A DNA stretch of 18,579 nt from DASYML01 sp036009045. GTDB taxonomy: Bacteria > Acidobacteriota > Blastocatellia > Pyrinomonadales > Pyrinomonadaceae. The translations under genes were made by a program, and so were the position numbers. Where the stretch lies: NCBI GenBank assembly GCA_036009045.1, contig DASYML010000242.1, positions 1 to 18,579 on the forward strand. The letters are read 5' to 3'. The notes under the pieces are model-generated. The model saw nothing but the letters and a program-made list of their open reading frames with translations, was not told the DNA's origin and ran no database searches. Positions 7,370-15,449 of this stretch are shown one piece after another. Position 1 is the stretch's first letter. Each line of letters begins with the position of its first letter.

Positions 7370-8847
7370 GCGTGACGGCTAAATCGAACGGCGTAAATTA
7401 TCTGCTGCTGGCTTTGATCGTCCTGCCATCGGTATTCTTCACAGTCTTTCTGGCCCTGACCAGCGAGAACGACATCACGCCGCCGCAATTTTTCTGTGCC
7501 CTGATATTGTTGATGCTGCCCATCCATGCTTACTACAAATGGCGCGAGGAGGGACGCGGCGGGTTGCCGCTTCTCGCCATGATTACGATTATTTACTGGC
7601 TCTATTATGCCTTCCCGCTCTTTTGGGGAGACCGTGATGTGTTGCAGGCCGATAATAATAACCGAATCGTCTCATCCGAAGCCGTGACCTGGTCAATGGT
7701 GATGGTCCTGCTGGGAGTCTTCTCGCTCCTCTTAGGCTTAAGGGCGGGTTTAGGGCGGAAGATGGTCCCGCGCAAATTGCCTTACATTCAAATCAATCAG
7801 GGGCGCTTGAACTATATCAGGTGCGTGCTGGGCTTTGGCGCTCTGCTCAGTATCTTCGGTGTTTCTCCCTACGCGCTGGGAGAAGGCGGGCGGCAGATTA
7901 TCCTGACGGCGGTGGGCATCATCCCCGCCATCGCTTTCGCCATTCTCTTCAGGGCTTACCTGCGCGGAGAAGCCACGCGGTTCGATAAACTGCTGGTGGC
8001 GTTCTACCTGCTCATACGCTTTATGACCGCCATCTCTTCCGGCTGGCTGGGGATGTTCGTCGGGGTGATTATTATTTGCGCGGCCATCTATCTCGCGGAG
8101 CGCAAAAAAATCCCGGCTTTGATTGTGACGGTCGCCATCGTCGCCATTCTTTTCTTTCAGGTCGGCAAGGAAGAGTTTCGCAAGACCTACTGGGTCTCGC
8201 AGACCAACGCGGGAAATATTGAAAAAATTGATTTCTGGATTAACGCCTCCGTCAGCAAATGGGGAGAGGCTTTGAGCGACCCGTCGGGACAGGCCATCAG
8301 GAGCGTCACCTATCCGAGCGTCTCAAGAGTCGCCCTCTTAACCCAGACCGCCAACGTGATGGAGATGACTCCAATGGTCGTGCCCTACCAGTACGGGCGT
8401 CTCTACACATATATTTTTATTAGCTGGATACCGAGATATTTCTGGCCCGATAAGCCCTCTGTCAGCGAGGCCAACCAGTTTTATCAGGTCGCCTATGGCC
8501 TGACCACAGAGGAGCAACTCAACACGGTGGGGATTGCCGTCGGCATACTGGCAGAGAGTTTCATCAGTTTCGGTTGGATTGGGGTCGTCGCCATCATGTT
8601 TCTGCTGGGCGTCTTTTTTGATTTTTACCAGCACACTTTTCTCAGCCAGGCCGCCGGAATATTGATGAACGGCATCGGCTTCGTGCTGCTCCCGCAGTTT
8701 TTGAGTATCGAGTCGCAACTCGCCGTTTATCTCAGCGGCATTCTGCAAACGCTCGTTTTAACTTTCCTGGTGATGTTGCCCATCATCACTTTCAAACGGC
8801 AAGCGAGCCAGGCCAGACAGCCACAGCCTGTCTTGATGTTGAGATAA
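7366..8847 (+). CDS. Polysaccharide polymerase, Wzy-like integral membrane protein
   Basis: 493 residues with roughly eleven or twelve hydrophobic spans by eye (about 11-30, 41-55, 67-86, 105-125, 150-170, 175-195, 205-245 as two, 248-265, then three or four after 390) and a large hydrophilic stretch around residues 270-385. That stretch ends in WIPRYFWPDKPSVSEANQF, a proline/lysine-rich loop followed by a GWIGVV span, a layout seen in O-antigen polymerases of the Wzy type. By family knowledge it would join undecaprenyl-linked repeat units on the periplasmic side. Sequence in such polymerases is weakly conserved, so an O-antigen ligase or other membrane enzyme is the main alternative. It overlaps the preceding GT4 gene by four bases. 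It is the only multi-span protein in the window. Confidence 0.8.
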   Translation: MSVTAKSNGVNYLLLALIVLPSVFFTVFLALTSENDITPPQFFCALILLMLPIHAYYKWREEGRGGLPLLAMITIIYWLYYAFPLFWGDRDVLQADNNNRIVSSEAVTWSMVMVLLGVFSLLLGLRAGLGRKMVPRKLPYIQINQGRLNYIRCVLGFGALLSIFGVSPYALGEGGRQIILTAVGIIPAIAFAILFRAYLRGEATRFDKLLVAFYLLIRFMTAISSGWLGMFVGVIIICAAIYLAERKKIPALIVTVAIVAILFFQVGKEEFRKTYWVSQTNAGNIEKIDFWINASVSKWGEALSDPSGQAIRSVTYPSVSRVALLTQTANVMEMTPMVVPYQYGRLYTYIFISWIPRYFWPDKPSVSEANQFYQVAYGLTTEEQLNTVGIAVGILAESFISFGWIGVVAIMFLLGVFFDFYQHTFLSQAAGILMNGIGFVLLPQFLSIESQLAVYLSGILQTLVLTFLVMLPIITFKRQASQARQPQPVLMLR

Positions 8848-8878
8848 AAGTTTTCAGTTTCATAGCCGGAGATAATAG

Positions 8879-9757
8879 ATGTCAGAGACCATCAAAGATT
8901 TAGACGCCGGAGATAAAATACAGGAACGCAACCGGAGTTGGTGGAATCAAACTCCGATGAGTTATGACTGGCGTGAAAAAATCACTTTAGCCGAAGGCAC
9001 ACGCGAATTTTTTGACGAAGTGGATTCTCGTTTTTATTCTTCCTCGCCTTTTTATCGCGCCGCGCAACCTTATGGAAGATTGATTCCTTTTGCACAACTG
9101 AAGGATAAGCGCGTCCTTGAAATAGGCTGCGGCCTCGGCCTGCATTCCCAATTGATGGCTGAGGCCGGAGCCAGATTAACGTCCATTGACCTGACTCCGA
9201 GAGCGGTTGATTTAACCGGCAAACGGCTGGCCCTCAAAGGACTCAAGTCGGATGTCAGGTTGATGGACGCGGAGAAGATGGAGTTTGCGGATAATGAATT
9301 TGACTTTGTGTGGTCGTGGGGCGTGATTCATCATTCGGCACACACGGAGCGCATCGTCAGCGAAGTATTTCGTATCTTAAAGCCGGGGGGGGAATTTCGT
9401 TCGATGGTTTATCATAAACGTTCAATCAACGCGCTCGGCATTATGACGATGGGTTTGTTGACGGGCAAATTCTTCAAGGGCCTCTCGGCGGAGGATGTCT
9501 TTAATATTTACTCTGATGGCTACTACGCCAGATTTTACACGGGGTCCGAATTCACAAAAATGCTGGGCCAACACGGCTTCTCGATTAAAGATGTGAAAAT
9601 ACTGGGCCAGAAATCCGAGTTGGTCCCGATACCCGGAAGCGGCCTCAGCGGTCGCGTCAAATATACTGTCGTGCCCGTCATCCCCGACGCTCTCGCCGAA
9701 AAAATCCTCGCGCTGGTTGGAGGTTTTCTCTTTGTGACGGCGCAGAAGCGCGTCTGA
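8879..9757 (+). CDS. Class I SAM-dependent methyltransferase (UbiE/Methyltransf_11 type)
   Basis: 292 residues. CCGGAGA at 8866-8872, seven bases before the ATG, is a good ribosome site. The N-terminal WWNQTPMSYDWRE segment is common in methyltransferases next to glycosyltransferases. Motif I is VLEIGCGLG (79-87); the strand-2 acid is in SIDLTP; VIHHS at 149-153 and FRILKPGGEF are the usual motif IV and post-motif III regions. It is a stand-alone soluble enzyme; the acceptor is probably a sugar hydroxyl or a sugar carboxylate in the glycan made here, but UbiE-type proteins methylate many substrates, so that rests only on the neighbours. A hydrophobic C-terminal helix (about 270-287) might associate with the membrane. 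The next gene begins 16 bases after its stop. Confidence 0.9.
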   Translation: MSETIKDLDAGDKIQERNRSWWNQTPMSYDWREKITLAEGTREFFDEVDSRFYSSSPFYRAAQPYGRLIPFAQLKDKRVLEIGCGLGLHSQLMAEAGARLTSIDLTPRAVDLTGKRLALKGLKSDVRLMDAEKMEFADNEFDFVWSWGVIHHSAHTERIVSEVFRILKPGGEFRSMVYHKRSINALGIMTMGLLTGKFFKGLSAEDVFNIYSDGYYARFYTGSEFTKMLGQHGFSIKDVKILGQKSELVPIPGSGLSGRVKYTVVPVIPDALAEKILALVGGFLFVTAQKRV

Positions 9758-9773
9758 ACCAACGAGAGCGAAG

Positions 9774-10871
9774 ATGATTTTAGGACTCTTTCCAGAACTC
9801 TTATCAAACGGTGGCATTCAACGCATAAGTCAGGATGTCTGCGCGGTCCTTCAAGAGATGGCGGATAACTTGGGCCAACCCTGTTATCTCTTGAGCTTGA
9901 ATGATCCGGTCGGGATTCATCAGATGGAAGTGGCCGGTTGCCGCTTTAAGGTGAGAGGCTTCGGGCGGAAGAAGGGAAGCTTTATTCGGGCCGTCTTATC
10001 CAACATTTTTAAGACCCGTCTCGTCTATATAGCCCATCCGAATTTCGCCCCGCTGGGGCTGCTGTGTAAATCTCTCAACCCTCGTCTGCGTTATGTCGTC
10101 ACCGCTTATGGCGTAGAGGTGTGGAACCCTCTGCCGAGGCTGAACCGTCTGGGTCTCAAGTCCGCACATGCTCTGACCTCCATCAGCGATTTTACGGCGC
10201 AGAAGATGGTCAAGATGCAGGGCGTCAACCCGAATAAAATCGCCGTCATTCCATGCATCATCAGAGAAGACTTATTGAAGGCCAACGGGCACGCCGCGCC
10301 GCCGGATGCAGATTCGCGTCAGGTCTTGCTCACGGTGGGGAGACTCGCAGCCTCCGAGCGCCTGAAGGGTCTGGACGAGGTCATTCTTTCGCTGCCCAGA
10401 GTTGTCAGAGAAGCGCCGGAGACGGTCTACATGATAGTGGGCGACGGTGATGACAGAAAGCGTTTGGAAGATTTAGTGAAAAAGAATGACCTGTCTGACC
10501 GCGTGATTTTTACGGGAGTCGTCAGCGATGAGGAACTGATAGGATTTTATAAACGTTGCGATGTTTTTTTGATGCCCAGCCGCCAGGAGGGTTTCGGGAT
10601 AGTTTTCCTCGAAGCGATGGCTTTCGAGAAGCCCGTCATAGGCGGGAATCATGGCGGGACGCCCGAAGTCATTATTGATAACGAGACGGGATTTCTCGTC
10701 GAGCATGGAGACATCAACGCGCTGGCTGATCGTATCATCCGCCTGCTTCTTGACAGGGAATTATGCAAGCGGATGGGCGAGGCGGGGCGACGACGAGTTG
10801 AAGAAAATTATACGTTCGACCCTTTCCGCAAAAGGCTCATAAGTTTTTTAAGCCAGGTTCAGGCTCAATAG
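9774..10871 (+). CDS. Glycosyltransferase family 4
   Basis: 365 residues, the most canonical GT4 in the window. GGIQRISQDV near the N terminus is the acceptor-domain glycine loop. VTAYGVEVW and SISDFTAQKM mark the middle of the N domain, LLTVGRLAASERLKGLDE the start of the donor domain, and IVGDGDDRKRLE a conserved strand. The catalytic pair is E272 GFGIVFL E280, followed by AMAFEKPVIGG and GGTPEVI. The enzyme should be a retaining transferase using a GDP- or UDP-sugar. A weak purine run (GAGAGCGAAG) precedes the ATG. It is the last gene of the 933-10871 run; the following gap contains a perfect 31-bp inverted repeat that could end or attenuate the transcript. Confidence 0.95.
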   Translation: MILGLFPELLSNGGIQRISQDVCAVLQEMADNLGQPCYLLSLNDPVGIHQMEVAGCRFKVRGFGRKKGSFIRAVLSNIFKTRLVYIAHPNFAPLGLLCKSLNPRLRYVVTAYGVEVWNPLPRLNRLGLKSAHALTSISDFTAQKMVKMQGVNPNKIAVIPCIIREDLLKANGHAAPPDADSRQVLLTVGRLAASERLKGLDEVILSLPRVVREAPETVYMIVGDGDDRKRLEDLVKKNDLSDRVIFTGVVSDEELIGFYKRCDVFLMPSRQEGFGIVFLEAMAFEKPVIGGNHGGTPEVIIDNETGFLVEHGDINALADRIIRLLLDRELCKRMGEAGRRRVEENYTFDPFRKRLISFLSQVQAQ

Positions 10872-10877
10872 GTTGAA

Positions 10878-10969
10878 ACAGGCGGGAGCCTGTCAGTCCC
10901 GCCTGCTTAAGCTGGGCGGGTCGTTGTTGAGCCAGGAAACCCGCCCAGCTTAAGCAGGCGGGACTGACA
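10878..10969. repeat. Palindromic repeat family B, copy 2 (perfect 31-bp inverted repeat)
   Basis: Arms 10891-10921 and 10939-10969 are perfect reverse complements over 31 bp around a 17-nt loop. A small dyad ACAGGC-GGGA-GCCTGT (10878-10893) abuts and slightly overlaps the left arm, and its segment 10880-10887 can instead pair with 10897-10904, so two mutually exclusive RNA structures are possible. No T-run follows, so it is not a classic intrinsic terminator. The rest of the gap up to 11030 shows nothing else, apart from a TAATAT at 11021-11026 without a matching -35. Confidence 0.85.
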
Positions 10970-11030
10970 TGATCTCAAATCGAAACCTCCACGAACTCCA
11001 AAGCCGTATTCCTTAAACGCTAATATCAAC

Positions 11031-12929
11031 ATGTGTAGTATCGCCGGAATTATTCATCTCAAAAAGGATGCTGAAGAACATCGCGGTTCTGATGCTGCGG
11101 CGCTCGAACGGATGATGCGTGCGTTGCATCATCGCGGGCCGGATGATCGTGGAATGTGGTTCGCGCCCTTAGTTGAGAACGTCACGGTCGGGCTGGCGAA
11201 TACGCGGCTGGCGATTCTTGATCTTTCGCCTGCGGGACATCAGCCGATGCTGGACCAGACGACGGGCTGCGCGCTTACTTATAACGGCGAAGTCTATAAT
11301 TATCTGGACCTGCGCCAGCAACTTTCAGAGACGGTCGGAGAGTGGCAGTCGCACACGGACACGGAAGTGGTCCTCAAGGCTTATGAGCGTTGGGGCACAA
11401 GTGGGTTGGAGAGATTGAGGGGCATGTTCGCGCTGGCCCTCTGGGACGCGCCCGCAGGCAGGCTCCTGCTGGCCCGCGACCCGCTCGGCATCAAGCCGCT
11501 CTATTATTATCAAACTGACGAACTCTTCATCTTCGCCTCGGAAATCCGCGCGCTGCTGGCGAGCGGTCTGGTCCCGCGTAAATTGGGCCGGGACGGCTTG
11601 ACTTCTTATCTTGAAAGAGGCTCTGTCGAAGCGCCCGCGACCATCATAGAGGGCGTCCGCTCGCTCTTGCCGGGCCACTATCTATCTGTCACGCCGCGCG
11701 CGCAGAGTCTTGATGTGGAAGGCGCGAGCTATGGTCGGGCGCTGGGCATGGGCCAACTCGTTTCGCCGCCATCCAAGAGAGATGACGCGGTCAGGCAGTT
11801 GCGAGAGATTCTGGAAGATTCCGTCCGGCGTCATCTCATCAGCGATGTGCCGCTGGGCGTCTTTCTTTCGGGCGGCATAGATTCCGGCGCGCTGGTCGCG
11901 TTGATGAGCCGCGTCGCGGGAGAGAGAGTCAAGAGTTTCAGCGTCGTGTTCGCGGAACAAAAATTTTCCGAAGCCTCGCACGCTCGTCTCATCGCGGAGA
12001 AGTTCGGCACGGAGCATAGAGAGATTCCGCTCGGCGAAGATGGATTACTCGCGCTGCTGCCGGGCGCGCTCGATGCCATAGATCAGCCGACGATGGACGG
12101 CATCAATACCTTCGTCGTCTCTCAAGCCGTCAAGCAGGCAGGCATCACCGTCGCTCTCTCAGGACTCGGTGGCGACGAATTGTTTGCCGGTTACAACACC
12201 TTTCACAGAGGGCGACAATTACAATCCCTGGCAAGAGTCCCGCGACCTTTGCGTAGGGCCGCTGCGGCGTTGGGCCAATCCGTGATGAGCAATTCGGTCG
12301 GGCGCAAAAAATTCTGGCAACTGATGGCGAGCGACGGCAGCCCGCGTGCCGCCTACGATGTGACGCGGCAGTTGTTCGCCAGGGGTGATGTTCAATCATT
12401 ACTGCACGACGCTTCGCCGCAGGTCGCGGAGTTGGCTTGCGTTGACGATGTGCATGACACGATTAACGCCGTCTCAAGATGCGAGCTTGAGGGATACATG
12501 GTCAATACTTTATTGCGAGATACGGATTTCATGAGCATGGCTCACTCGCTTGAAGTGCGCGTGCCCTTTGTGGATGCGGTGGTCGTGGATTTCGTGCTCA
12601 AACTGCCGGGGGCATGGAAGGTCAACGGCGGCAGGGCCAAGCCGCTGCTACAGGATGCTCTGGGACCGCTGCTGCCTGCGGAGATTACGCAGAGACCGAA
12701 GATGGGCTTTACGCTTCCTTTTGAAAACTGGATGCAGTCGCGCCTGCGCGATGACCTCACGAGAGTCTTCACGGACGAACGGCGCTTCGAGGCGATGGGC
12801 ATCCGCCCGCAACGCGTGCAGGAAACATGGCGGCGCTTTCTCGAACACCCGCGACGCGTCGGCTGGTCCAGGCCGTGGGCCTTGTATGTCCTCGCAGAGT
12901 GGTGCGAGCTTCACGGCGTGACCCTATGA
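11031..12929 (+). CDS. asnB: AsnB-like glutamine-dependent amidotransferase (asparagine synthase family)
   Basis: 632 residues. After removal of Met, Cys2 would be the glutaminase nucleophile (MCSIAGI; most relatives have Gly at position 3). Glutaminase motifs are present: HRGPDDRG, RLAILDL, NGEVYNY, HTDTEVV, GMFALALWD and ARDPLGIKPLYY. The synthetase domain has the ATP pyrophosphatase loop SGGIDS (280-285) and SGLGGDELFAGY (377-388). The family moves ammonia from glutamine to an adenylated carboxylate. In housekeeping form this makes asparagine; in surface-glycan loci homologues are thought to amidate uronic acids, and AsnB-type proteins of about this length also accompany exosortase/EPS loci. 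No exosortase is seen here. It starts a new block after the repeat and overlaps the next GT4 by four bases (ATGA). The symbol denotes the family; physiological asparagine synthesis is uncertain. Confidence 0.93.
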   Translation: MCSIAGIIHLKKDAEEHRGSDAAALERMMRALHHRGPDDRGMWFAPLVENVTVGLANTRLAILDLSPAGHQPMLDQTTGCALTYNGEVYNYLDLRQQLSETVGEWQSHTDTEVVLKAYERWGTSGLERLRGMFALALWDAPAGRLLLARDPLGIKPLYYYQTDELFIFASEIRALLASGLVPRKLGRDGLTSYLERGSVEAPATIIEGVRSLLPGHYLSVTPRAQSLDVEGASYGRALGMGQLVSPPSKRDDAVRQLREILEDSVRRHLISDVPLGVFLSGGIDSGALVALMSRVAGERVKSFSVVFAEQKFSEASHARLIAEKFGTEHREIPLGEDGLLALLPGALDAIDQPTMDGINTFVVSQAVKQAGITVALSGLGGDELFAGYNTFHRGRQLQSLARVPRPLRRAAAALGQSVMSNSVGRKKFWQLMASDGSPRAAYDVTRQLFARGDVQSLLHDASPQVAELACVDDVHDTINAVSRCELEGYMVNTLLRDTDFMSMAHSLEVRVPFVDAVVVDFVLKLPGAWKVNGGRAKPLLQDALGPLLPAEITQRPKMGFTLPFENWMQSRLRDDLTRVFTDERRFEAMGIRPQRVQETWRRFLEHPRRVGWSRPWALYVLAEWCELHGVTL

Positions 12930-14152
12930 AAGTTCTGCACGTTATCCCGTCCATGTCCGCGCGTTCCGGCGGGCCTGGGCACGCCATCATTGGAATGATC
13001 TCCGCGCTGCAAAAGCGTGGGCTGGATATTCTCGTCGCCTCGACGGACGCGGACATAGAAAAAGAGTTGGAAGTTGAGTTGGGCCAACCCACGACCTACA
13101 AGGGAGTGCCCGCCATCTTTTTCGCGCACCAGTGGAGCGAGGCTTTCAAGTATTCCGGTCCGATGTCACGCTGGCTTGGTGAGAATGTCAAGGCTTACGA
13201 CGTGGTTCATATCCACGGGGTCTTCTCGCATCCATGCCTGGTGGCCGCCAGCGCGTGTCGTCGCCACGGCGTGCCCTACATAATCCGCCCGCTGGGAATG
13301 CTGGACCCCTGGAGCATGGGCCAAAAACCTTTTCGCAAAAGAATCTTCTGGCATCTGGCCGCCAGGAAGATGCTGCGCGGAGCAGCGGCGATTCATTACA
13401 CCGCGAAGCCTGAGATGGAGTCCGCAGAGAGTTCTTTGAAACTAAAACGAGGCGTCGTCATTCCTCTGGGAGTCGAGATGGAGCCTCTGCCGGATGCCGA
13501 AGCGGCGCGCGCCTTCCGCGAGCAACATCCCTTGCTCAGAAGCAATCCTTATGTCCTGTTGCTCTCGCGTCTCCATCCGAAAAAGGGAGTTGACCTGCTG
13601 CTCAAGGCTTTTCTGGACCTGACCAAAGATGGGCAGTTCGGAGAATGGAAGCTGGTCCTGGCGGGCGAAGGACCGGAGAATTACGTGGAGTCTTTGAGAC
13701 GCACGGTCCAACAGGATGGCGGGCATGATCGCGTGCTGTTCCCAGGCTGGCTCGAAGGCATCAAGAAGTCTTCGGCTCTTCAGAACGCGTCGCTGCTCGC
13801 GTTGCCTTCGCATCATGAAAACTTCGGCCTCTGCGTCATGGAAGCCTTAGCCTGCGGCGTCCCTGTACTCATCAGTTCATACGTCAACCTCGCGCCTGAG
13901 ATAGAGGCGGCTGGTGTCGGCTGGATTGTTCCGCTGGAAAGCGTCGCGCTGCAAGAGCAACTGGCGGATGCTTTGGGCCATGAAGATGAGCGCGTCCGTC
14001 GCGGGCTTGCCGGGCAGGAGTTCGCGCGTCGTTACACATGGTGCGAAATCGCGCTTGATTTAGAAAGACTCTATCAATCGCTGGTCCAACATCGCGTCGC
14101 GTGTGATTCAAACGGGACGGGCCGTGATGGCGAAAGCGCCTCCCGCCTGTAG
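12926..14152 (+). CDS. Glycosyltransferase family 4
   Basis: 408 residues from the ATG at 12926, chosen because MKVLHVIPSMSARSGGPG is the standard GT4 opening and the ATGA overlap couples it to asnB. The same frame is open upstream to 12827, but those codons lie inside the asnB 3' end. DVVHIHGVFSH, PYIIRPLGMLDPW and LLLSRLHPKKGVDLLLKA mark the two Rossmann halves; the catalytic pair is E298 NFGLCVM E306 followed by ALACGVPVLISS. The HPKKG loop normally contacts the donor phosphates. Expected role: retaining sugar transfer in repeat-unit assembly. The last ~15 codons overlap tail to tail with the minus-strand methyltransferase and look like a non-conserved extension. Confidence 0.94.
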   Translation: MKVLHVIPSMSARSGGPGHAIIGMISALQKRGLDILVASTDADIEKELEVELGQPTTYKGVPAIFFAHQWSEAFKYSGPMSRWLGENVKAYDVVHIHGVFSHPCLVAASACRRHGVPYIIRPLGMLDPWSMGQKPFRKRIFWHLAARKMLRGAAAIHYTAKPEMESAESSLKLKRGVVIPLGVEMEPLPDAEAARAFREQHPLLRSNPYVLLLSRLHPKKGVDLLLKAFLDLTKDGQFGEWKLVLAGEGPENYVESLRRTVQQDGGHDRVLFPGWLEGIKKSSALQNASLLALPSHHENFGLCVMEALACGVPVLISSYVNLAPEIEAAGVGWIVPLESVALQEQLADALGHEDERVRRGLAGQEFARRYTWCEIALDLERLYQSLVQHRVACDSNGTGRDGESASRL

Positions 14153-15100
14153 CTGCCAGACGTGCGGGAGCAGACGCAGCAACGCGGGCACTCCGAGCAG
14201 GACCAGAAATGGCTGACGCAGGCGTTTATTCCTGATGCGGTAGACCTGAGCCGCGAGAGAATGTTTTTGCGTGGCATCGGTCGTCACTCTCATGTACAGA
14301 GAAGCTTGCAGGTTACGCAGCGAAGACGGTTCTTGAATGGCCTGACCCGGCTCGAACCCCGCATCACGCAGGGCGCGCGAAAGACTCTGCGGGGTAAACT
14401 TGTTAATGTGATTCGGCGGCATGTCAGGACAACCCGTGAGGCGTTCCTGCCGAATCATCGCATCGCCGTCCGGCACTGTAATGACCAATTGCCCGCCTTC
14501 GCTGAGTAGTCTGCGACATTGGACCAGCACCGATTTGAACTCCGCGATGTGCTCAAGCACCTGGAAGAGAACGATGACCTTGAATGAACCGGCTTCGGTC
14601 AGGACAGCCGCAGAGAGATCGCGGAAGACTTTGATTCCGGCCCCTTCGAGTTCCGCACGATTCGACTCGCTGGCTTCGACGGCGAAGCGTTGCCATTTCT
14701 GGTCCAGCCTTTTGAGAAAATTGCCGACGCCCGCGCCGATTTCCAGAAGGCGTCCGCCGTCGTCCTGCGCCTTGAGCGCCGCGTCGAGCGCGACATCATA
14801 ATCCCAGCGCCATGCCGGATAGCCCTTCTGCTCATGCAGGATACTGTAGAATTCTTCATCACCGCCGACGAAGGGATGGCCGAAGGCGAAACCACATTCG
14901 CGGCAGCGCAGGATAGAGCACTCTTCTCCCTGCCACAAACGGCGGATGCAGGCTTGCAGGCGGCTATTGCGCTCTGCGTCGCGCGTGCTCGGACAAAAAT
15001 GCGCGGCAGCCTCCGGCACTCTATATTGATAGAGGGGCGGGTCAGGGCAGAGACTTTGACAGACGGGGCAGTGAACTTGCTGCGCGAACGATGAATCCAT
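14108..15100 (-). CDS. Class I SAM-dependent methyltransferase with N-terminal CxxC pairs (Methyltransf_23 type)
   Basis: 330 residues, the only convincing minus-strand gene. Two Cys pairs, C11-x2-C14 and C66-x2-C69 (CPVC and CREC), look like a split zinc ribbon. The SAM domain follows: LLEIGAGVGNF (118-128), acidic strand end in AVEASE, FQVLEHI (179-185), LLSEGGQLVITVPD. After NHINKFTPQSL comes a ~100-residue C-terminal region with a basic patch (RIRNKRLRQ) and then a hydrophobic stretch near 290-310 that may touch the membrane. Similar zinc-ribbon methyltransferases act on sugars or lipid-linked glycans, some as C-methyltransferases; the substrate here is unknown. It converges on the GT4 gene with a 45-bp overlap and diverges from the aminotransferase, so it must have its own promoter. 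Confidence 0.88.
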   Translation of the reverse strand: MDSSFAQQVHCPVCQSLCPDPPLYQYRVPEAAAHFCPSTRDAERNSRLQACIRRLWQGEECSILRCRECGFAFGHPFVGGDEEFYSILHEQKGYPAWRWDYDVALDAALKAQDDGGRLLEIGAGVGNFLKRLDQKWQRFAVEASESNRAELEGAGIKVFRDLSAAVLTEAGSFKVIVLFQVLEHIAEFKSVLVQCRRLLSEGGQLVITVPDGDAMIRQERLTGCPDMPPNHINKFTPQSLSRALRDAGFEPGQAIQEPSSLRNLQASLYMRVTTDATQKHSLAAQVYRIRNKRLRQPFLVLLGVPALLRLLPHVWQLQAGGAFAITARPV

Positions 15101-15152
15101 AAGTTGATGTCGCTTTAGAGACCGTGTAGCGTGTATGTCTGAACTGAAGAAA

Positions 15153-15181
15153 ATGGTAACTTACAATATTCTCAAAGCCAA
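15153..15181 (-). promoter_or_regulatory. Weak candidate sigma-70-like promoter for the minus-strand methyltransferase
   Basis: Read on the minus strand, TTGGCT (15176-15181) and TACCAT (15153-15158) are separated by 17 bases; each matches four of six consensus positions. It would start transcription about 45 bases before the ATG at 15100. Matches this weak occur by chance, so the call rests mainly on position. Confidence 0.2.
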
Positions 15182-15259
15182 GCAGGGAAGCTTCTGCGCT
15201 TTGAAGACTGTTGGACTATTATAACCCCTTGCAAATGGATGCGACTCTGTTCTTTGCGC

Positions 15260-15344
15260 CTTTGCGCCTTGGCGTGAGCTTATCCGTGATGGCCTTAATA
15301 CTTGCTTTAATGAGCAAGAAAGAATCTCACGCCAAGGCGCAAAG
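15260..15344. repeat. Inverted repeat, family C (TTTGCGCCTTGGCGTGAG type)
   Basis: Arms 15260-15278 and 15326-15344 are perfect 19-bp reverse complements. A second hairpin, CTTGCT-TTAATG-AGCAAG (15301-15318), is nested in the loop. It lies in the ~320-base gap between the divergent methyltransferase and aminotransferase. An open frame at 15211-15432 runs straight through the repeat and is probably not a gene. Apart from the repeat and the weak promoter candidate I see nothing else in this gap. Sequences of this type are, to my recollection, scattered in many environmental bacterial genomes. Confidence 0.75.
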
Positions 15345-15436
15345 ACGAAGACGCCAGGAAGAGGGTCGCCTTCATCTGCAAAGCGCTATAAGCGTACGCG
15401 AGGACCAAACTGACGGAGTGAGGTGCGAGTGATATT

Positions 15437-15442
15437 GAGAGG
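15437..15442 (+). promoter_or_regulatory. Ribosome binding site deciding the aminotransferase start
   Basis: GAGAGG lies seven bases before the GTG at 15450. An earlier GTG at 15423 has GGAG (15415-15418) only four bases away. The site at 15437-15442 supports 15450, which gives MIPVPLLDLKGQY, the usual beginning of this enzyme family. Confidence 0.55.
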
Positions 15443-15449
15443 CACACAG

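Noticed and set aside
10891..10969. Rho-independent terminator after the GT4 gene ending at 10871
   Set aside because: The hairpin is strong but is not followed by a T-run on either strand, and the same sequence recurs elsewhere as a repeat.
12827..12925. Upstream extension of the GT4 gene that ends at 14152
   Set aside because: The extra 33 codons lie within the asnB 3' end and encode an Arg-rich stretch unlike GT4 N-termini; ATG 12926 with the ATGA overlap fits better.
15211..15432. 73-codon + strand frame in the divergent gap
   Set aside because: It runs through both arms of the 19-bp inverted repeat and gives a low-complexity KAQRRRRQEE product; no good ribosome site. Most likely repeat read as protein.
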